A stretch of DNA of 64,000 nucleotides from Candidatus Rifleibacteriota bacterium (GTDB taxonomy: Bacteria; Riflebacteria; Ozemobacteria; Ozemobacterales; Ozemobacteraceae), in contig JAKQQP010000267.1 in assembly GCA_029564115.1 (NCBI GenBank), positions 124,001-188,000 of the forward strand, given 5' to 3'. Below, in pieces: positions 44,091-52,561 of this stretch. A model generated the notes under the pieces. That model searched no databases and had not been told where the DNA came from. It worked only from the letters and a program-made list of their open reading frames with translations. Positions within the stretch are counted from its first letter, which is position 1. The number at the start of each line of letters is the position of its first letter. The translations under genes and the position numbers were made by a program.

Positions 44091-44195
44091 AACCGCTGTG
44101 GCGATTTATGCACAAGCAAAATCATAAATGCCTGGCCGAAAATGTTGCCCGCAAAATCCCGCTGGGGAAATCAAAAATTACGTCTGGATGAATCA

Positions 44196-45017
44196 ATGGA
44201 CAAAACAATTGAACAACTCCTGGAAATGGTGAAGGCAGACCCGGAAAACCCCGAACTGCTTAAAGAGCTTGGTAATCTTTATTTCCGTAACGATCAGTAT
44301 GACCTGGCCATAGAACAGTATGAGGCAGCCTTGCGTGCCAACCCCGAATACTACAAGGCTCTCTATAATCTTGGCAATACTTACTACAAAATGGACCAGC
44401 ACGAGAAGGCCGTTCACTACTGGCACGAAGCCATAAAAATCAGGCCAGATTTCGATCATGCATATTTCAATATCGGTTACCATCACTACCAGAAAGGTTT
44501 CATGCGCGAAGCCGTTAAAGCTCTCCAGGAAGCCGCAAGAATAAACCCGGATGCCCCCGATACCCACAATTATCTCGGGTTATCATACCATCAGACCAAC
44601 CAGTTCGACGAAGCAATCTCTGAATTCAAGGCTGCTATCGAACTTGATGCTGAAGACCCCGATTATCACTATAATCTGGCTAATTCGAGCTATGATAATG
44701 GTGATTACCAGCTTGCTGCCATTGAATGGGCCGAAACTCTCAAATTCAGACCCAACGATTCGAAGGCTCGCAACAATTATTGTGACGCACTTCTGCAGCT
44801 TGGGCGGTATGATGAGGCTCTTGTCGAAATCGAAAAAGTTCTGGAAGCAGAGCCTGGCTACCCGCCGGCCCTGTGCACCAAAGGTGAAGTCCTTGAAAAG
44901 CTTGGTCGCGATGATGAGGCCAACGAATATTTCAACCGCGTTCAGGAACTCATCAAGGGCAACGAAACCTGGGAACTTCTTTATAAATACCTGGTGAACA
45001 AGCTTAACAAAAGCTGA
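44196..45017 (+). CDS. TPR-repeat protein
   Basis: A 273-residue protein without a signal peptide, so probably cytoplasmic. It is made of about seven consecutive TPR units with the consensus ALYNLGNTYYKMDQHEKAVHYW and AYFNIGYHHYQKGFMREAV. Such proteins are binding scaffolds; no catalytic part is visible. The ATG at 44196 is used because it is preceded by GGATGA and begins the first helix. It is a single gene with its own promoter and terminator. Confidence 0.85.
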   Translation: MDKTIEQLLEMVKADPENPELLKELGNLYFRNDQYDLAIEQYEAALRANPEYYKALYNLGNTYYKMDQHEKAVHYWHEAIKIRPDFDHAYFNIGYHHYQKGFMREAVKALQEAARINPDAPDTHNYLGLSYHQTNQFDEAISEFKAAIELDAEDPDYHYNLANSSYDNGDYQLAAIEWAETLKFRPNDSKARNNYCDALLQLGRYDEALVEIEKVLEAEPGYPPALCTKGEVLEKLGRDDEANEYFNRVQELIKGNETWELLYKYLVNKLNKS

Positions 45018-45046
45018 TTGATTTCTTGAAGCGAAGCTAAAAAACA

Positions 45047-45088
45047 AAGGCAGCGAACTTGTCTGGTTCGCTGCCTTCGTTTTTTTTA
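45047..45088. terminator. Terminator after the TPR gene
   Basis: Arms AAGGCAGCGAAC and GTTCGCTGCCTT (45047-45058, 45066-45077), 7-nt loop, then CG and a long T run on plus. The minus strand also has T-rich sequence beyond the stem, so it can end the small gene at 45096 too. Confidence 0.88.
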
Positions 45089-45095
45089 CTGTAGT

Positions 45096-45251
45096 TCAGG
45101 CAGACTTTTTCTTTTTGCTGCTGTTTTTTGCTATGGTGAAACCGGCGGGATTCGTCAGGTAGTCATACAGAGCATCTTCGGCCCGGTAGCTTTTTCCCGC
45201 ATCCTGCCCGTCGATCATCACATTGCCATTGGTAAAGATTTCGATCAGCAT
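45096..45251 (-). CDS. Small 51-residue protein of unknown function
   Basis: ATG at 45251 is preceded by AAAGGAG at ideal distance, one of the best ribosome sites in the window. The 51-residue product begins MLIEIFTNGNVMIDGQDAG, continues with YRAEDALYDYLTNPAGFTI and ends in a Lys-rich tail. The first part looks like a small beta hairpin with a helix; no family is recognised. It follows the 573-residue TPR gene by 69 nt and precedes a terminator, so it is likely the last gene of that operon. Confidence 0.7.
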   Translation of the reverse strand: MLIEIFTNGNVMIDGQDAGKSYRAEDALYDYLTNPAGFTIAKNSSKKKKSA

Positions 45252-45320
45252 ATTATCTCCTTTGAGCTTGTAGTCATATTTGGATTAGTGGTTATGTATG
45301 CGTTGCCGGTGTCAGGCTTT

Positions 45321-47042
45321 TCAGTCTTCGTCGTTGAGTCGATCTATTTCCTCCTGACTTAATTCAACCGGGCTCAGGTCTCTTTGCGGAACCGTAGGGT
45401 CCGGCTGCTCCTCTGCAACAGATTGCTGCTGCTGTGTCGTGCCCCGATCCACGTTCTGCATGCGCAGAACTTCAAGCTTGGCATTCAGTTGTCTTCGGAC
45501 GATTTCGCTGATCGAGCGGTCAGCAAGGCGTCTGAGAAGTTCTGCTTCAGCCTTTTCGCCTTCACCTGCAAGATTCATGCAGTCTGCCCACAGCAACACC
45601 CCTCTTATCAGATCAGGTTTTTCGACCAGAACACCCTCAAGAATTTTTGCCCCGGCCGCCGGGTCGACGCTCATGTATATTTCGGCCAGCTTGAGGTGCA
45701 GGTGGTAGTAGTCTGGAAACTGATTTCTGGCACTTTCCAGTAGAGCGACCGCCATGGGCTCGCGGCTGAAAATGAGCATTTCATCGCAGGCTTTCAGCAG
45801 CAGGTCGGCCAGTCGCTCGTTGTATGCAATTCTGAATATTTGCGGCTTTATCAGTTCTATGTGCTTTTCATTGCTGATTACTACAGCCAGTCTGAGAAGG
45901 TTGATCAAAAGTTCCGGGTTGCTCGCAGGGAGTTTTTCCGGTTTCAGGCGCTCGAGAATCTCATCTGCCATTTCGATAAAGTTCTTGCCGCCGGCATCGT
46001 TTCCGTCTGGCGGTTGCTGATATTTGTCTACATAGACCATCCAGGCTTCTATCCATGATTGATATGCTCTCAGATCTTGTGGCGCAGCAGAGATAAGCTG
46101 TCTGGCATTGCTCATTGCCTTTTTTTCCTGCCCGGTCAGGCTGAGAATTTTGACATAAAGAAGATTGTCTTCCATTGAATCGATCGGTCGGCGGTTAACG
46201 TGCTCGAGAGCCTTGTCGAAAAGCTTCTGATCGATCAAAAACGCTATGAATTCGCGCTCCAGACCAGCCGTATCAGCTCCGGGAAGTTGTTTTTCGCGTT
46301 TGATAAAAGCCTCGAATTTCTCGGTGGCACGCGTTGTCACGATTAGTTCTTTGATTTTGCGACGCACCGGCGGCGCCAGAAGTGACGGGTCTGTGATGGC
46401 TAATAGCTGGTCCAACACTGATTCTGGTTCATAACCATCGGCAAACCAGCCGTTGAGAAAGGCTTGTAGTTCAGCAGCAGAAGCATTGTTGCCGGCCAGC
46501 TGTATATACCTGTTAAGATAAGTTTCTGCTGTTTCCTGTCGCCCGAGGAGGGCGGCAATGTAGGTTGCTTTAAAAACGATCTCTGCATTGTCGGGCATCG
46601 ATTCGAGTGCCTCTTCACAAAGCTGCATGGCTTGAGAAAAGGACTCGCCGGAGAGATGAACTTCGAGTGTTTCTTTAAAACGGCTGCGATAGCGGTTCAG
46701 GCGAATGTCTGCAAGCAGTCGGCTGGCTCGGGCACCGTATATTGGATTATTCAGAACCCTGTGCAGGAATTTTTCTGCATTATCGTAATTGCCGGCTTCG
46801 TAAGAATACTGACCTGCAAAAAATGTCGCGCCCTGGTGACGAGGGTTCAGCCTCAGGACCCGTTGAATGTCATCCCTGGCATCTTTTAGCCTGCCCTTTT
46901 CGGCTGCAGCTTCGACTTGTTTGAACAACCGCACCTCAATGCCTTCATTACTGGCAGAAGTATTTACGCTGCTCATCGAAATGCCGGCCAGACATATGGC
47001 CAGGGTAAGAAATCCGCTTTTTGCAGAGTTTTTCATATTCAT
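45321..47042 (-). CDS. Large secreted TPR protein
   Basis: A 573-residue protein with a signal peptide (hydrophobic 11-24, cleavage near TSA) and degenerate TPR repeats over most of its length, for example NPRHQGATFFAGQYSYEAGN and YHLHLKLAEIYMSVDPAAG. The C-terminus is acidic and Gln-rich. Start at 47042 overlaps the stop of the upstream TPR gene as ATGA, so the two secreted TPR proteins are made together and may interact. Confidence 0.82.
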   Translation of the reverse strand: MNMKNSAKSGFLTLAICLAGISMSSVNTSASNEGIEVRLFKQVEAAAEKGRLKDARDDIQRVLRLNPRHQGATFFAGQYSYEAGNYDNAEKFLHRVLNNPIYGARASRLLADIRLNRYRSRFKETLEVHLSGESFSQAMQLCEEALESMPDNAEIVFKATYIAALLGRQETAETYLNRYIQLAGNNASAAELQAFLNGWFADGYEPESVLDQLLAITDPSLLAPPVRRKIKELIVTTRATEKFEAFIKREKQLPGADTAGLEREFIAFLIDQKLFDKALEHVNRRPIDSMEDNLLYVKILSLTGQEKKAMSNARQLISAAPQDLRAYQSWIEAWMVYVDKYQQPPDGNDAGGKNFIEMADEILERLKPEKLPASNPELLINLLRLAVVISNEKHIELIKPQIFRIAYNERLADLLLKACDEMLIFSREPMAVALLESARNQFPDYYHLHLKLAEIYMSVDPAAGAKILEGVLVEKPDLIRGVLLWADCMNLAGEGEKAEAELLRRLADRSISEIVRRQLNAKLEVLRMQNVDRGTTQQQQSVAEEQPDPTVPQRDLSPVELSQEEIDRLNDED

Positions 47043-47653
47043 GGAGAAATGCGCTCCTGAACTTTTGTCGAAATACTGCGCGGTCTGACATCCTGGTGAA
47101 AGAGAGCGCCCAGCTCGGCTTCAGCCCGACGAGCAAGACTGCCAGACTCTTTAACCATGAGAATATGTTCAAGGTGACGCCTCGCCTCTTCAAAATGTCC
47201 AAGCCGCCGGTACAGTAGTGCCAGATTGAAGCGAGCCGGCAAATGGTCCGCAAGCTCGATCGCGGTCATATATTCCCGAGAAGCAAGTTGATCCCAGTTC
47301 GTTCTGTCGCCGGGCAAACCCTCCAGGCCCCGCTTCTCATAGGTGAAGCCGAGAAGAAATCGCGCTTCTTCATCGGCTGGACGAAGCTCGAGTGCTTTTC
47401 TGAAAGCCCAGATAGCCTGCTCGTATTCTTTGCGATTTAGATAGTTGCGACCGTCTTTTACCCACGAACGATATTCGCGACCAGAATTGTTGAGCAGTGA
47501 ATAAAAGTTGACCTCTGTCTTCCGGTTAGTGACAGGCGCCATCGAAGCGTGCATCATGCCGCCACCATTTCTGTCACTGGCAAGAAAAGCTTTCGTGCCG
47601 GGTAGAAACATGGCTACCATTGCAGCTGTTATCAACAGGATTGTTTTTTTCAT
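47039..47653 (-). CDS. Secreted TPR protein
   Basis: A 204-residue protein with a signal peptide (MKKTILLITAAMVAMF, cleavage near AFA) and two to three TPR motifs (NYLNRKEYEQAIWAFRKAL, LPARFNLALLYRRLGHFEEA). The ATG at 47653 has GAGAAGG eight nt upstream. A weak promoter match (TTGGCA, 16 bp, TATTAA at 47695-47668) lies just before it. It is coupled to the large TPR gene. Confidence 0.78.
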   Translation of the reverse strand: MKKTILLITAAMVAMFLPGTKAFLASDRNGGGMMHASMAPVTNRKTEVNFYSLLNNSGREYRSWVKDGRNYLNRKEYEQAIWAFRKALELRPADEEARFLLGFTYEKRGLEGLPGDRTNWDQLASREYMTAIELADHLPARFNLALLYRRLGHFEEARRHLEHILMVKESGSLARRAEAELGALFHQDVRPRSISTKVQERISP

Positions 47654-47817
47654 TGTTTGCCTTCTCTTTAATAGGATTCGGCAGATTCCTGCCAATTCTT
47701 GAAGCAAATAATTCGTCAACTTCGAGAAAGCGATGAAAACAACAGAGACCTCTCTTTAACAGCCTGTTTGCTTAAACAGTTGCCTCGAGACAGCACAAAA
47801 TTCGGCGAATAATAAAA

Positions 47818-47846
47818 AAGGCCACCGATCAGAGATCGGCGGCCTT
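47818..47846 (-). terminator. Terminator after cdnL
   Basis: 13-nt arms with one G-T wobble and a 3-nt loop; on the minus strand followed by TTTTTTATTATT. It lies 20 nt past the cdnL stop. Confidence 0.88.
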
Positions 47847-47866
47847 CAGAAAAATACCGGTTGAAA

Positions 47867-48376
47867 CTAGAAGATCATGTCTTCCATTGCTTCGTCAAGC
47901 ATGGCTCCAGCTTCTGAATCGACAACGTCCTTCGAAAAAACGATTTCTGAAACGAGAAGCTGGCGGGCAGTTTCGAACAAGGCTTTGTCCTTGGTGCCCA
48001 GCGGCTTGATCATGCTGCGGCGACAGAGCAGGCGATAGACGCGGGCAACCTGAACCAGGTCACCGCTCTGAATCTTTTCAAGATAATCACGATAGCGTTG
48101 ATGAAAGCTTTTGCTTTCTTCTTCTTCTTCTTCAGTGAACGTCTCGCTCAAAGAACTGAAAATCTCATCTATGCTCGAATGGTTGTTGATTGAACGCAAG
48201 CCGACCTTGTCGGCCATTTCGATCGGCACCATGACCTGCCCGAGATCACTGTAAGGAAAATCGATTATATAGTAACTCATAAGCCTCCCTCTCACCTGTC
48301 TCTTGTCAATCTGTTTGAGAATTCCACAACCGTGGATGGGGTGAACAATAGGAGAACCTACTTCGAAACTACTCAT
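47867..48376 (-). CDS. cdnL: CarD/CdnL-type RNA polymerase-binding regulator
   Basis: A 169-residue protein with the CarD/TRCF RNA polymerase-interaction domain at the start (VGSPIVHPIHGCGILKQIDK to about 60) and a C-terminal helical DNA-binding domain with RDYLEKIQSGDLVQVARVYR and LFETARQLLVSEIVFSK. CdnL stabilises open promoter complexes, mainly at rRNA and housekeeping promoters. An in-frame GAA run encodes a Glu stretch in the linker (about 92-97). It is transcribed after rplY or from its own start. Confidence 0.93.
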   Translation of the reverse strand: MSSFEVGSPIVHPIHGCGILKQIDKRQVRGRLMSYYIIDFPYSDLGQVMVPIEMADKVGLRSINNHSSIDEIFSSLSETFTEEEEEESKSFHQRYRDYLEKIQSGDLVQVARVYRLLCRRSMIKPLGTKDKALFETARQLLVSEIVFSKDVVDSEAGAMLDEAMEDMIF

Positions 48377-48422
48377 CTATCTTTGACTCCTGAATGAAAT
48401 TTGTCTGCCTGTCAGAACAATG

Positions 48423-48467
48423 AACAAGGCCATAATAGCCCAGTCAGCGGGCTACTGTGGCCTTGTT
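48423..48467 (-). terminator. Hairpin after rplY
   Basis: 10-nt outer arms AACAAGGCCA/TGGCCTTGTT with a 6-nt inner stem. The minus strand beyond it is only mildly T-rich, so it may be a weak or attenuating terminator between rplY and cdnL. Confidence 0.55.
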
Positions 48468-48492
48468 TGTTTATTTAACTCTATAACCCAAA

Positions 48493-49134
48493 TTACTTAG
48501 CTTTCTTGGCAGCGGGAGCAGCAGCTGGAGCAGCGGTAGCAGTGGCAGCAGCGCCCGGAGCGCCCGGAGCAGCGCTTTCAGTATCGTCTTTAACCTGGGA
48601 AACCTGACAAAGAGCGATTTTTGAGCTTGTAACGATCTTGAAGTCGCCTGCCTGGATGTCAGAAACGTGCAGTGAATCGCCTGCTTCAAGATTGTCGATG
48701 TTCAGTTGAATGACTTCGGGGATTTTGCCGGGAAGACACTCGATTTTAACCTGTTTGCACATGGTTGTGAAAATGCCGCCGCTCTTTTTGCCGATCGGAG
48801 TGCCGATAAATTCGAGATCGACATCAACTTTGACGGGTTTGTCCATGTGAACAGCCTGAAGATCAACGTGTTCATAGGTGTGGTTGATCGGGTGTTTCTG
48901 GGTATCTCTTACAATAACGGTGTGATTGCCGCCATTGGCGATCTGCAGACTGATGAGAGAATTGCGGTTTACTTTGCGCAGTCTGTCGACCTGGGCTCTG
49001 GGCACGGCACAGTGAATCGGGGCGACGTCTTTGCCATAAACAACGGTCGGAACCATGCCTTTAGCTCTGAGCTTCTTCGAATTCTCTTTGCCTGTTGCGT
49101 TTCTTACTTCAGCGTTCAAAATTAACTCTGCCAT
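48493..49134 (-). CDS. rplY: Ribosomal protein bL25 (CTC/TL5 long form)
   Basis: Binds 5S rRNA in the large subunit. The 213 residues comprise the L25 domain (1-95, with NATGKENSKKLRAKGMVPTV and YGKDVAPIH) and the TL5-type C-terminal beta domain (about 100-185, LPGKIPEVIQLNIDNLEAGD, SLHVSDI). A low-complexity Ala/Pro/Lys tail of about 25 residues ends the protein. The strong promoter at 49169-49197 fits its high expression. Confidence 0.96.
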   Translation of the reverse strand: MAELILNAEVRNATGKENSKKLRAKGMVPTVVYGKDVAPIHCAVPRAQVDRLRKVNRNSLISLQIANGGNHTVIVRDTQKHPINHTYEHVDLQAVHMDKPVKVDVDLEFIGTPIGKKSGGIFTTMCKQVKIECLPGKIPEVIQLNIDNLEAGDSLHVSDIQAGDFKIVTSSKIALCQVSQVKDDTESAAPGAPGAAATATAAPAAAPAAKKAK

Positions 49135-49168
49135 AGAAATCTCCTATGATTAATGAATTGGTTCGATT

Positions 49169-49197
49169 ATTATAGCATCAAACTGGCCTCAGGTCAA
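49169..49197 (-). promoter_or_regulatory. Strong promoter for rplY
   Basis: Minus strand TTGACC (49197-49192), 17 bp, perfect TATAAT (49174-49169). The rplY ATG at 49134 would have a leader of about 28 nt. Confidence 0.85.
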
Positions 49198-49293
49198 ATT
49201 TTGAACAAACTCGCGCTGTTTCAACGTCTGCACCGCTGTTTTTTTTGCTGCTACAATGGTAGTATGTCAGAAACTCCATGAGGGGGAAACAAC

Positions 49294-50127
49294 TTGCGCG
49301 AATTTGCAGCAGCTCTGCGTCTCAGCCGCGAAAAGGGCGTCGGTGCCGCAACTTTTCGTCGACTCATTGAAGAACATGGCCTGCCCTCAGTTGCTTTACT
49401 TTTCTGGCGCAAGTTACTTCGCTCTGGTCATTGCCCAGGTCAGATCAGCAGCAGAAAATCTGCAACGGCTGATAAAATCGAAAAGACCTGCAGAATGTTG
49501 AAAGCCGGCAAATTTCATGGCTGGTTTTATTCGCAACCGGGTTACCCTGCCCAGCTACGGGATCTCAGTGAGCCGCCCCCGGTTGTTTTTGCAACCGGAC
49601 CAATAGGTCTGAGCAGATTTGCTGCAGTCGTTGGTGCGCGTCTGATGGCTCCAGAAACCTCTCATATAACCGAAAGAGTTTGCCGCCGCCTTTTTGCCGA
49701 CAAATACGCCATCGTCAGCGGTGGAGCGGCTGGTGTCGATGCGATAGCTCACACAACTGCTCTCGATGAGGGTGTTTATACACTGGCTGTTCTTGGCACG
49801 GGCATAGATGTGATTTACCCAGCGGCAAATCTTGAATTGTTTGCAAAAATCAGGGGTGCAGGTGCTCTGATGACTGAATTGATGCCTGGCACCAGGCCGG
49901 CTAGAAGTTTTTTTCCAACTCGCAACCGGCTAATTGCCGCTATGGCCGAAACCGTAGTGGTAATCCAGGCTTCCGAGAAAAGTGGCTCAATGATTACGGC
50001 GGCCTGGGCAAAACGACTCGGGCGTTCTCTTATGGTAGTCATACCGCCAGCTGCCAGCGAAAAATCTGATGTGTGGGCCGGAAACCGGAAACTGTTGAGC
50101 GCCGGGGCCATACCTTTAGAACTTTGA
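49294..50127 (+). CDS. dprA: DNA processing protein DprA/Smf
   Basis: DprA loads RecA onto incoming single-stranded DNA in natural transformation. The 277 residues have a short helical N-terminus and the Rossmann domain (about 65-275) with GWFYSQPGYPAQLRDLSEPP, KYAIVSGGAAGVDAIAHTTAL and ARSFFPTRNRLIAAMAE. The C-terminal winged helix of some DprA proteins is absent. The start is a TTG with GAGGGGG seven nt upstream. An extended -10 TGCTACAAT is at 49249-49257. With type IV pili in the window, competence is plausible. Confidence 0.92.
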   Translation: MREFAAALRLSREKGVGAATFRRLIEEHGLPSVALLFWRKLLRSGHCPGQISSRKSATADKIEKTCRMLKAGKFHGWFYSQPGYPAQLRDLSEPPPVVFATGPIGLSRFAAVVGARLMAPETSHITERVCRRLFADKYAIVSGGAAGVDAIAHTTALDEGVYTLAVLGTGIDVIYPAANLELFAKIRGAGALMTELMPGTRPARSFFPTRNRLIAAMAETVVVIQASEKSGSMITAAWAKRLGRSLMVVIPPAASEKSDVWAGNRKLLSAGAIPLEL

Positions 50128-50139
50128 TCTGACCATTAT

Positions 50140-50179
50140 AAAATCATCCCCCGGGCTGGTCGCTCCGAGGGATGATTTT
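50140..50179. terminator. Terminator between dprA and slyD
   Basis: 11-nt arms AAAATCATCCC and GGGATGATTTT (50140-50150 and 50169-50179) with an 18-nt loop that can pair further. It lies between convergent genes. Confidence 0.75.
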
Positions 50180-50197
50180 GAAAAGTTATCTGGATTT

Positions 50198-50689
50198 TCA
50201 GTGACCGCAGCCTGAACAGCTTGAACAGCTGCTGCCGCATGATGACGGCATTTCAGAGGCATCTTTGATGTCGACCAATTCGAGGTCGAAATTCAAATTT
50301 TCGCCGGCCAGAGGGTGATTCATGTCGAGGGTGACACTGTTGTCGTCGAAATCGACGATAGTAGCGATGGCGCGTTCACCGTTTTCGAGCTGCAGAGCCA
50401 GTTGCTGATCGACTTCAGGCTCAAAACCTTCACCAAAGTTTTTGCGATCGGTGCTGATTACACGCTCTTCTGAGTATTCGCCATAGCCTTGTGCCGGGCT
50501 GATTTTAACGGTTTTCTTCTCGCCGATGGCCATGCCGATTACGGCTTTGTCAAAACCTTCGATAATGTCGCCTTCGCCAAGAATAAAATAGAGAGGGCTT
50601 CCGTCTGTGCTCGAATCAAATACTTCGCCGGAATCAAATTTGCCGGTGTAGTGGACAAAAACCAGGTCGCCTTTTTTTGCAGTGGTCAT
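50198..50689 (-). CDS. slyD: FKBP-type prolyl isomerase SlyD
   Basis: A cytoplasmic peptidyl-prolyl isomerase and chaperone with metal binding. The 163 residues show the FKBP core (VFVHYTGKFDSGEVFDSS, LGEGDIIEGFDKAVIGM), the insert-in-flap domain (about 70-125) and LDMNHPLAGENLNFDLELVD. The tail has CGSSCSSCSGCGH, a short version of the nickel-binding tail of E. coli SlyD. Start at 50689; AGGAG lies 13 nt upstream, which is rather far. Confidence 0.94.
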   Translation of the reverse strand: MTTAKKGDLVFVHYTGKFDSGEVFDSSTDGSPLYFILGEGDIIEGFDKAVIGMAIGEKKTVKISPAQGYGEYSEERVISTDRKNFGEGFEPEVDQQLALQLENGERAIATIVDFDDNSVTLDMNHPLAGENLNFDLELVDIKDASEMPSSCGSSCSSCSGCGH

Positions 50690-50757
50690 TTTTAGAATAT
50701 GGCTCCTTTGCCAGCAATGCCGGCTAAAATAACACAAAATACGATGTGTACCCCTCT

Positions 50758-50786
50758 AATCTATTATTATCATGCTGATTAGTCAA
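50758..50786 (-). promoter_or_regulatory. Promoter for slyD
   Basis: Minus strand TTGACT (50786-50781), 17 bp, TAGATT (50763-50758), upstream of slyD and divergent from the acyl-CoA ligase promoter. Confidence 0.6.
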
Positions 50787-50795
50787 ATAAAATTC

Positions 50796-50823
50796 TTGCA
50801 CGTTATTGCGGCAGGAGTATAAT
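50796..50823 (+). promoter_or_regulatory. Promoter for the acyl-CoA ligase
   Basis: TTGCAC (50796-50801), 16 bp, perfect TATAAT (50818-50823). The ATG at 50854 follows with a strong AGGAGG site. Confidence 0.75.
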
Positions 50824-50853
50824 TCAGGGCATCGATTTTTTCAGGAGGCGTGA

Positions 50854-52488
50854 ATGGTAGATAGATATTGGTTGAATTCGTATGATTCGGTCGTTGCTCA
50901 TGAGATAGCTCCTGAAATGAAGCCGCTACAAGAACTTGTTGCAATAGCTGCCGCCAATTTTGGCGAAAAAATTGCTGTCAAGAGCGGCGATATGCAGCTT
51001 TCTTTTGCAGAATTCGACCGGTTGACTTCGGTTGTTGCCGGGAATCTGAGAATTCATGGCCTCGAAAAACAAAATCGGGTTGCTGTCTTTTTGCCAAATT
51101 GTGCTGAAACGATAATAGCTTTCTGGAGCATAATTCGAGCCGGCGCCACCGGGGTAATGACCAATCCGCTTTATTCTGAAAACGAACTGCTCCACCAGTT
51201 CAATGATTCCGGGGCAAAATTCGTCATAACCAATGATCAGCTACTGCCAAAGGTGGCGGCGATTCTTGAGAAAACTTCTGTCGAAAAGGTTTTCGTCGTC
51301 GCGGCGGCCGAAAGCGATGCCGGCAACATGTATGTTGAAACCCGGATGATAACCCCCTGGCATGGGCTCCTTGTTGATAATCACGGCTATACATGCAAAA
51401 GCATAGACCCATACGAAGATCTGGCGCTGCTTCAGTATACAGGCGGCACTACCGGTATTTCAAAGGGCTGCATGCTGACGCACGCGAATCTGTATGCCAA
51501 CGCTCTGCAGTGCCAGCAGGTTTTTCACGTCCTCAAGACTGGGGCTGAAAAGTTCGTTGGAGTTCTGCCTTATTTTCACATTTATGGCCTCACCGTGACA
51601 ATAGTGTTCCCGGTTTTGCTTGCTTCGACAATGTTGCCTTTGCCCCGCTTCACGCCCAGAGCACTTTTGTCGCTGATCGCCGCCGAAAAAATCACCTGCA
51701 TGGCTTCGGCCCCTTCCATTTTTGGGGCCTGCCTCAGTCAGAAAGACATCGACTCTTACGATCTTTCAAGCCTGAAATTGATCATCTCTGGCTCAGCACC
51801 TTTGCCCGTCAGTCAGATGGAACTCTTTGAATCAAAGACCGGTGCTAAAATCACAGAAGGTTACGGTTTGAGCGAAACATCGCCCGTAACCCACTTCAAC
51901 CCGATCGTTAAAAACCGTAAGGCTGGTTCGATAGGACTCCCCATCCCTTCTACCGAAGCCCGTATTGTCGATGTTGAATACGGCGTCAAAGAACTTGGGC
52001 CCGGAGAACACGGCGAAATAGTCATTAAAGGCCCTCAGGTCATGAAAGGCTACTATCATCAGCCCGGCCAAACTGAAATGGTGCTTCGCGACGGCTGGCT
52101 GTATACTGGTGACATCGGTTACCACGACGAAGAGGGCTACTTTTTTGTGACCGATCGCAAAAAAGATCTCATTATCAGCGGTGGCTACAATATTTACCCC
52201 CGCGAAATAGAAGAAGTGCTTTTCAGGCACCCGGCAGTCAAAGAAGCCGTCGTGATCGGAACCCGCCACGCAACCCGCGGAGAGGTTCCACGCGCCTTCG
52301 TTGTGCCAGTCGATGGTCATACCATAGACCGCAACGAACTTATCGACTTTTGCCGCAAGAATATGGCCAATTACAAGGTGCCCCGTGATATCGAATTTCG
52401 CGACACTTTACCAAAATCTTCTATTGGTAAAGTGTTGCGCCGCATGCTTCGCGACGAGGTCGAGCAAAAATCTGTTACAACTGCATAA
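50854..52488 (+). CDS. Long-chain acyl-CoA ligase-type AMP-forming enzyme
   Basis: A 544-residue adenylate-forming enzyme that activates a carboxylic acid, most likely a fatty acid, as the CoA thioester. Core motifs are A3 QYTGGTTGISKG (194-205), A5 ITEGYGLSETSP, A7 YTGDIGYHDEEGYFFVTDR and A8 ISGGYNIYPREIEE. The catalytic lysine lies in A10 LPKSSIGKVLRR. It resembles FadD and 4-coumarate ligase-type enzymes; the exact chain length cannot be read from sequence. It is monocistronic, with a promoter and a terminator of its own. Confidence 0.9.
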   Translation: MVDRYWLNSYDSVVAHEIAPEMKPLQELVAIAAANFGEKIAVKSGDMQLSFAEFDRLTSVVAGNLRIHGLEKQNRVAVFLPNCAETIIAFWSIIRAGATGVMTNPLYSENELLHQFNDSGAKFVITNDQLLPKVAAILEKTSVEKVFVVAAAESDAGNMYVETRMITPWHGLLVDNHGYTCKSIDPYEDLALLQYTGGTTGISKGCMLTHANLYANALQCQQVFHVLKTGAEKFVGVLPYFHIYGLTVTIVFPVLLASTMLPLPRFTPRALLSLIAAEKITCMASAPSIFGACLSQKDIDSYDLSSLKLIISGSAPLPVSQMELFESKTGAKITEGYGLSETSPVTHFNPIVKNRKAGSIGLPIPSTEARIVDVEYGVKELGPGEHGEIVIKGPQVMKGYYHQPGQTEMVLRDGWLYTGDIGYHDEEGYFFVTDRKKDLIISGGYNIYPREIEEVLFRHPAVKEAVVIGTRHATRGEVPRAFVVPVDGHTIDRNELIDFCRKNMANYKVPRDIEFRDTLPKSSIGKVLRRMLRDEVEQKSVTTA

Positions 52489-52512
52489 ACAGACTTCTGA
52501 ATAAAGTAGGCA

Positions 52513-52548
52513 AAAAAAATACTGTGCCCTGCGGCACAGTATTTTTTT
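52513..52548. terminator. Bidirectional terminator
   Basis: Perfect 16-nt arms AAAAAAATACTGTGCC and GGCACAGTATTTTTTT with a 4-nt loop, between the convergent acyl-CoA ligase and the secreted protein gene at 52562. Confidence 0.92.
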
Positions 52549-52561
52549 ATACAAACTTCCG

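Noticed and set aside
48110..48135. GAA triplet run in cdnL as a phase-variation tract
   Set aside because: Triplet changes would not shift the frame; it just encodes a Glu-rich linker.
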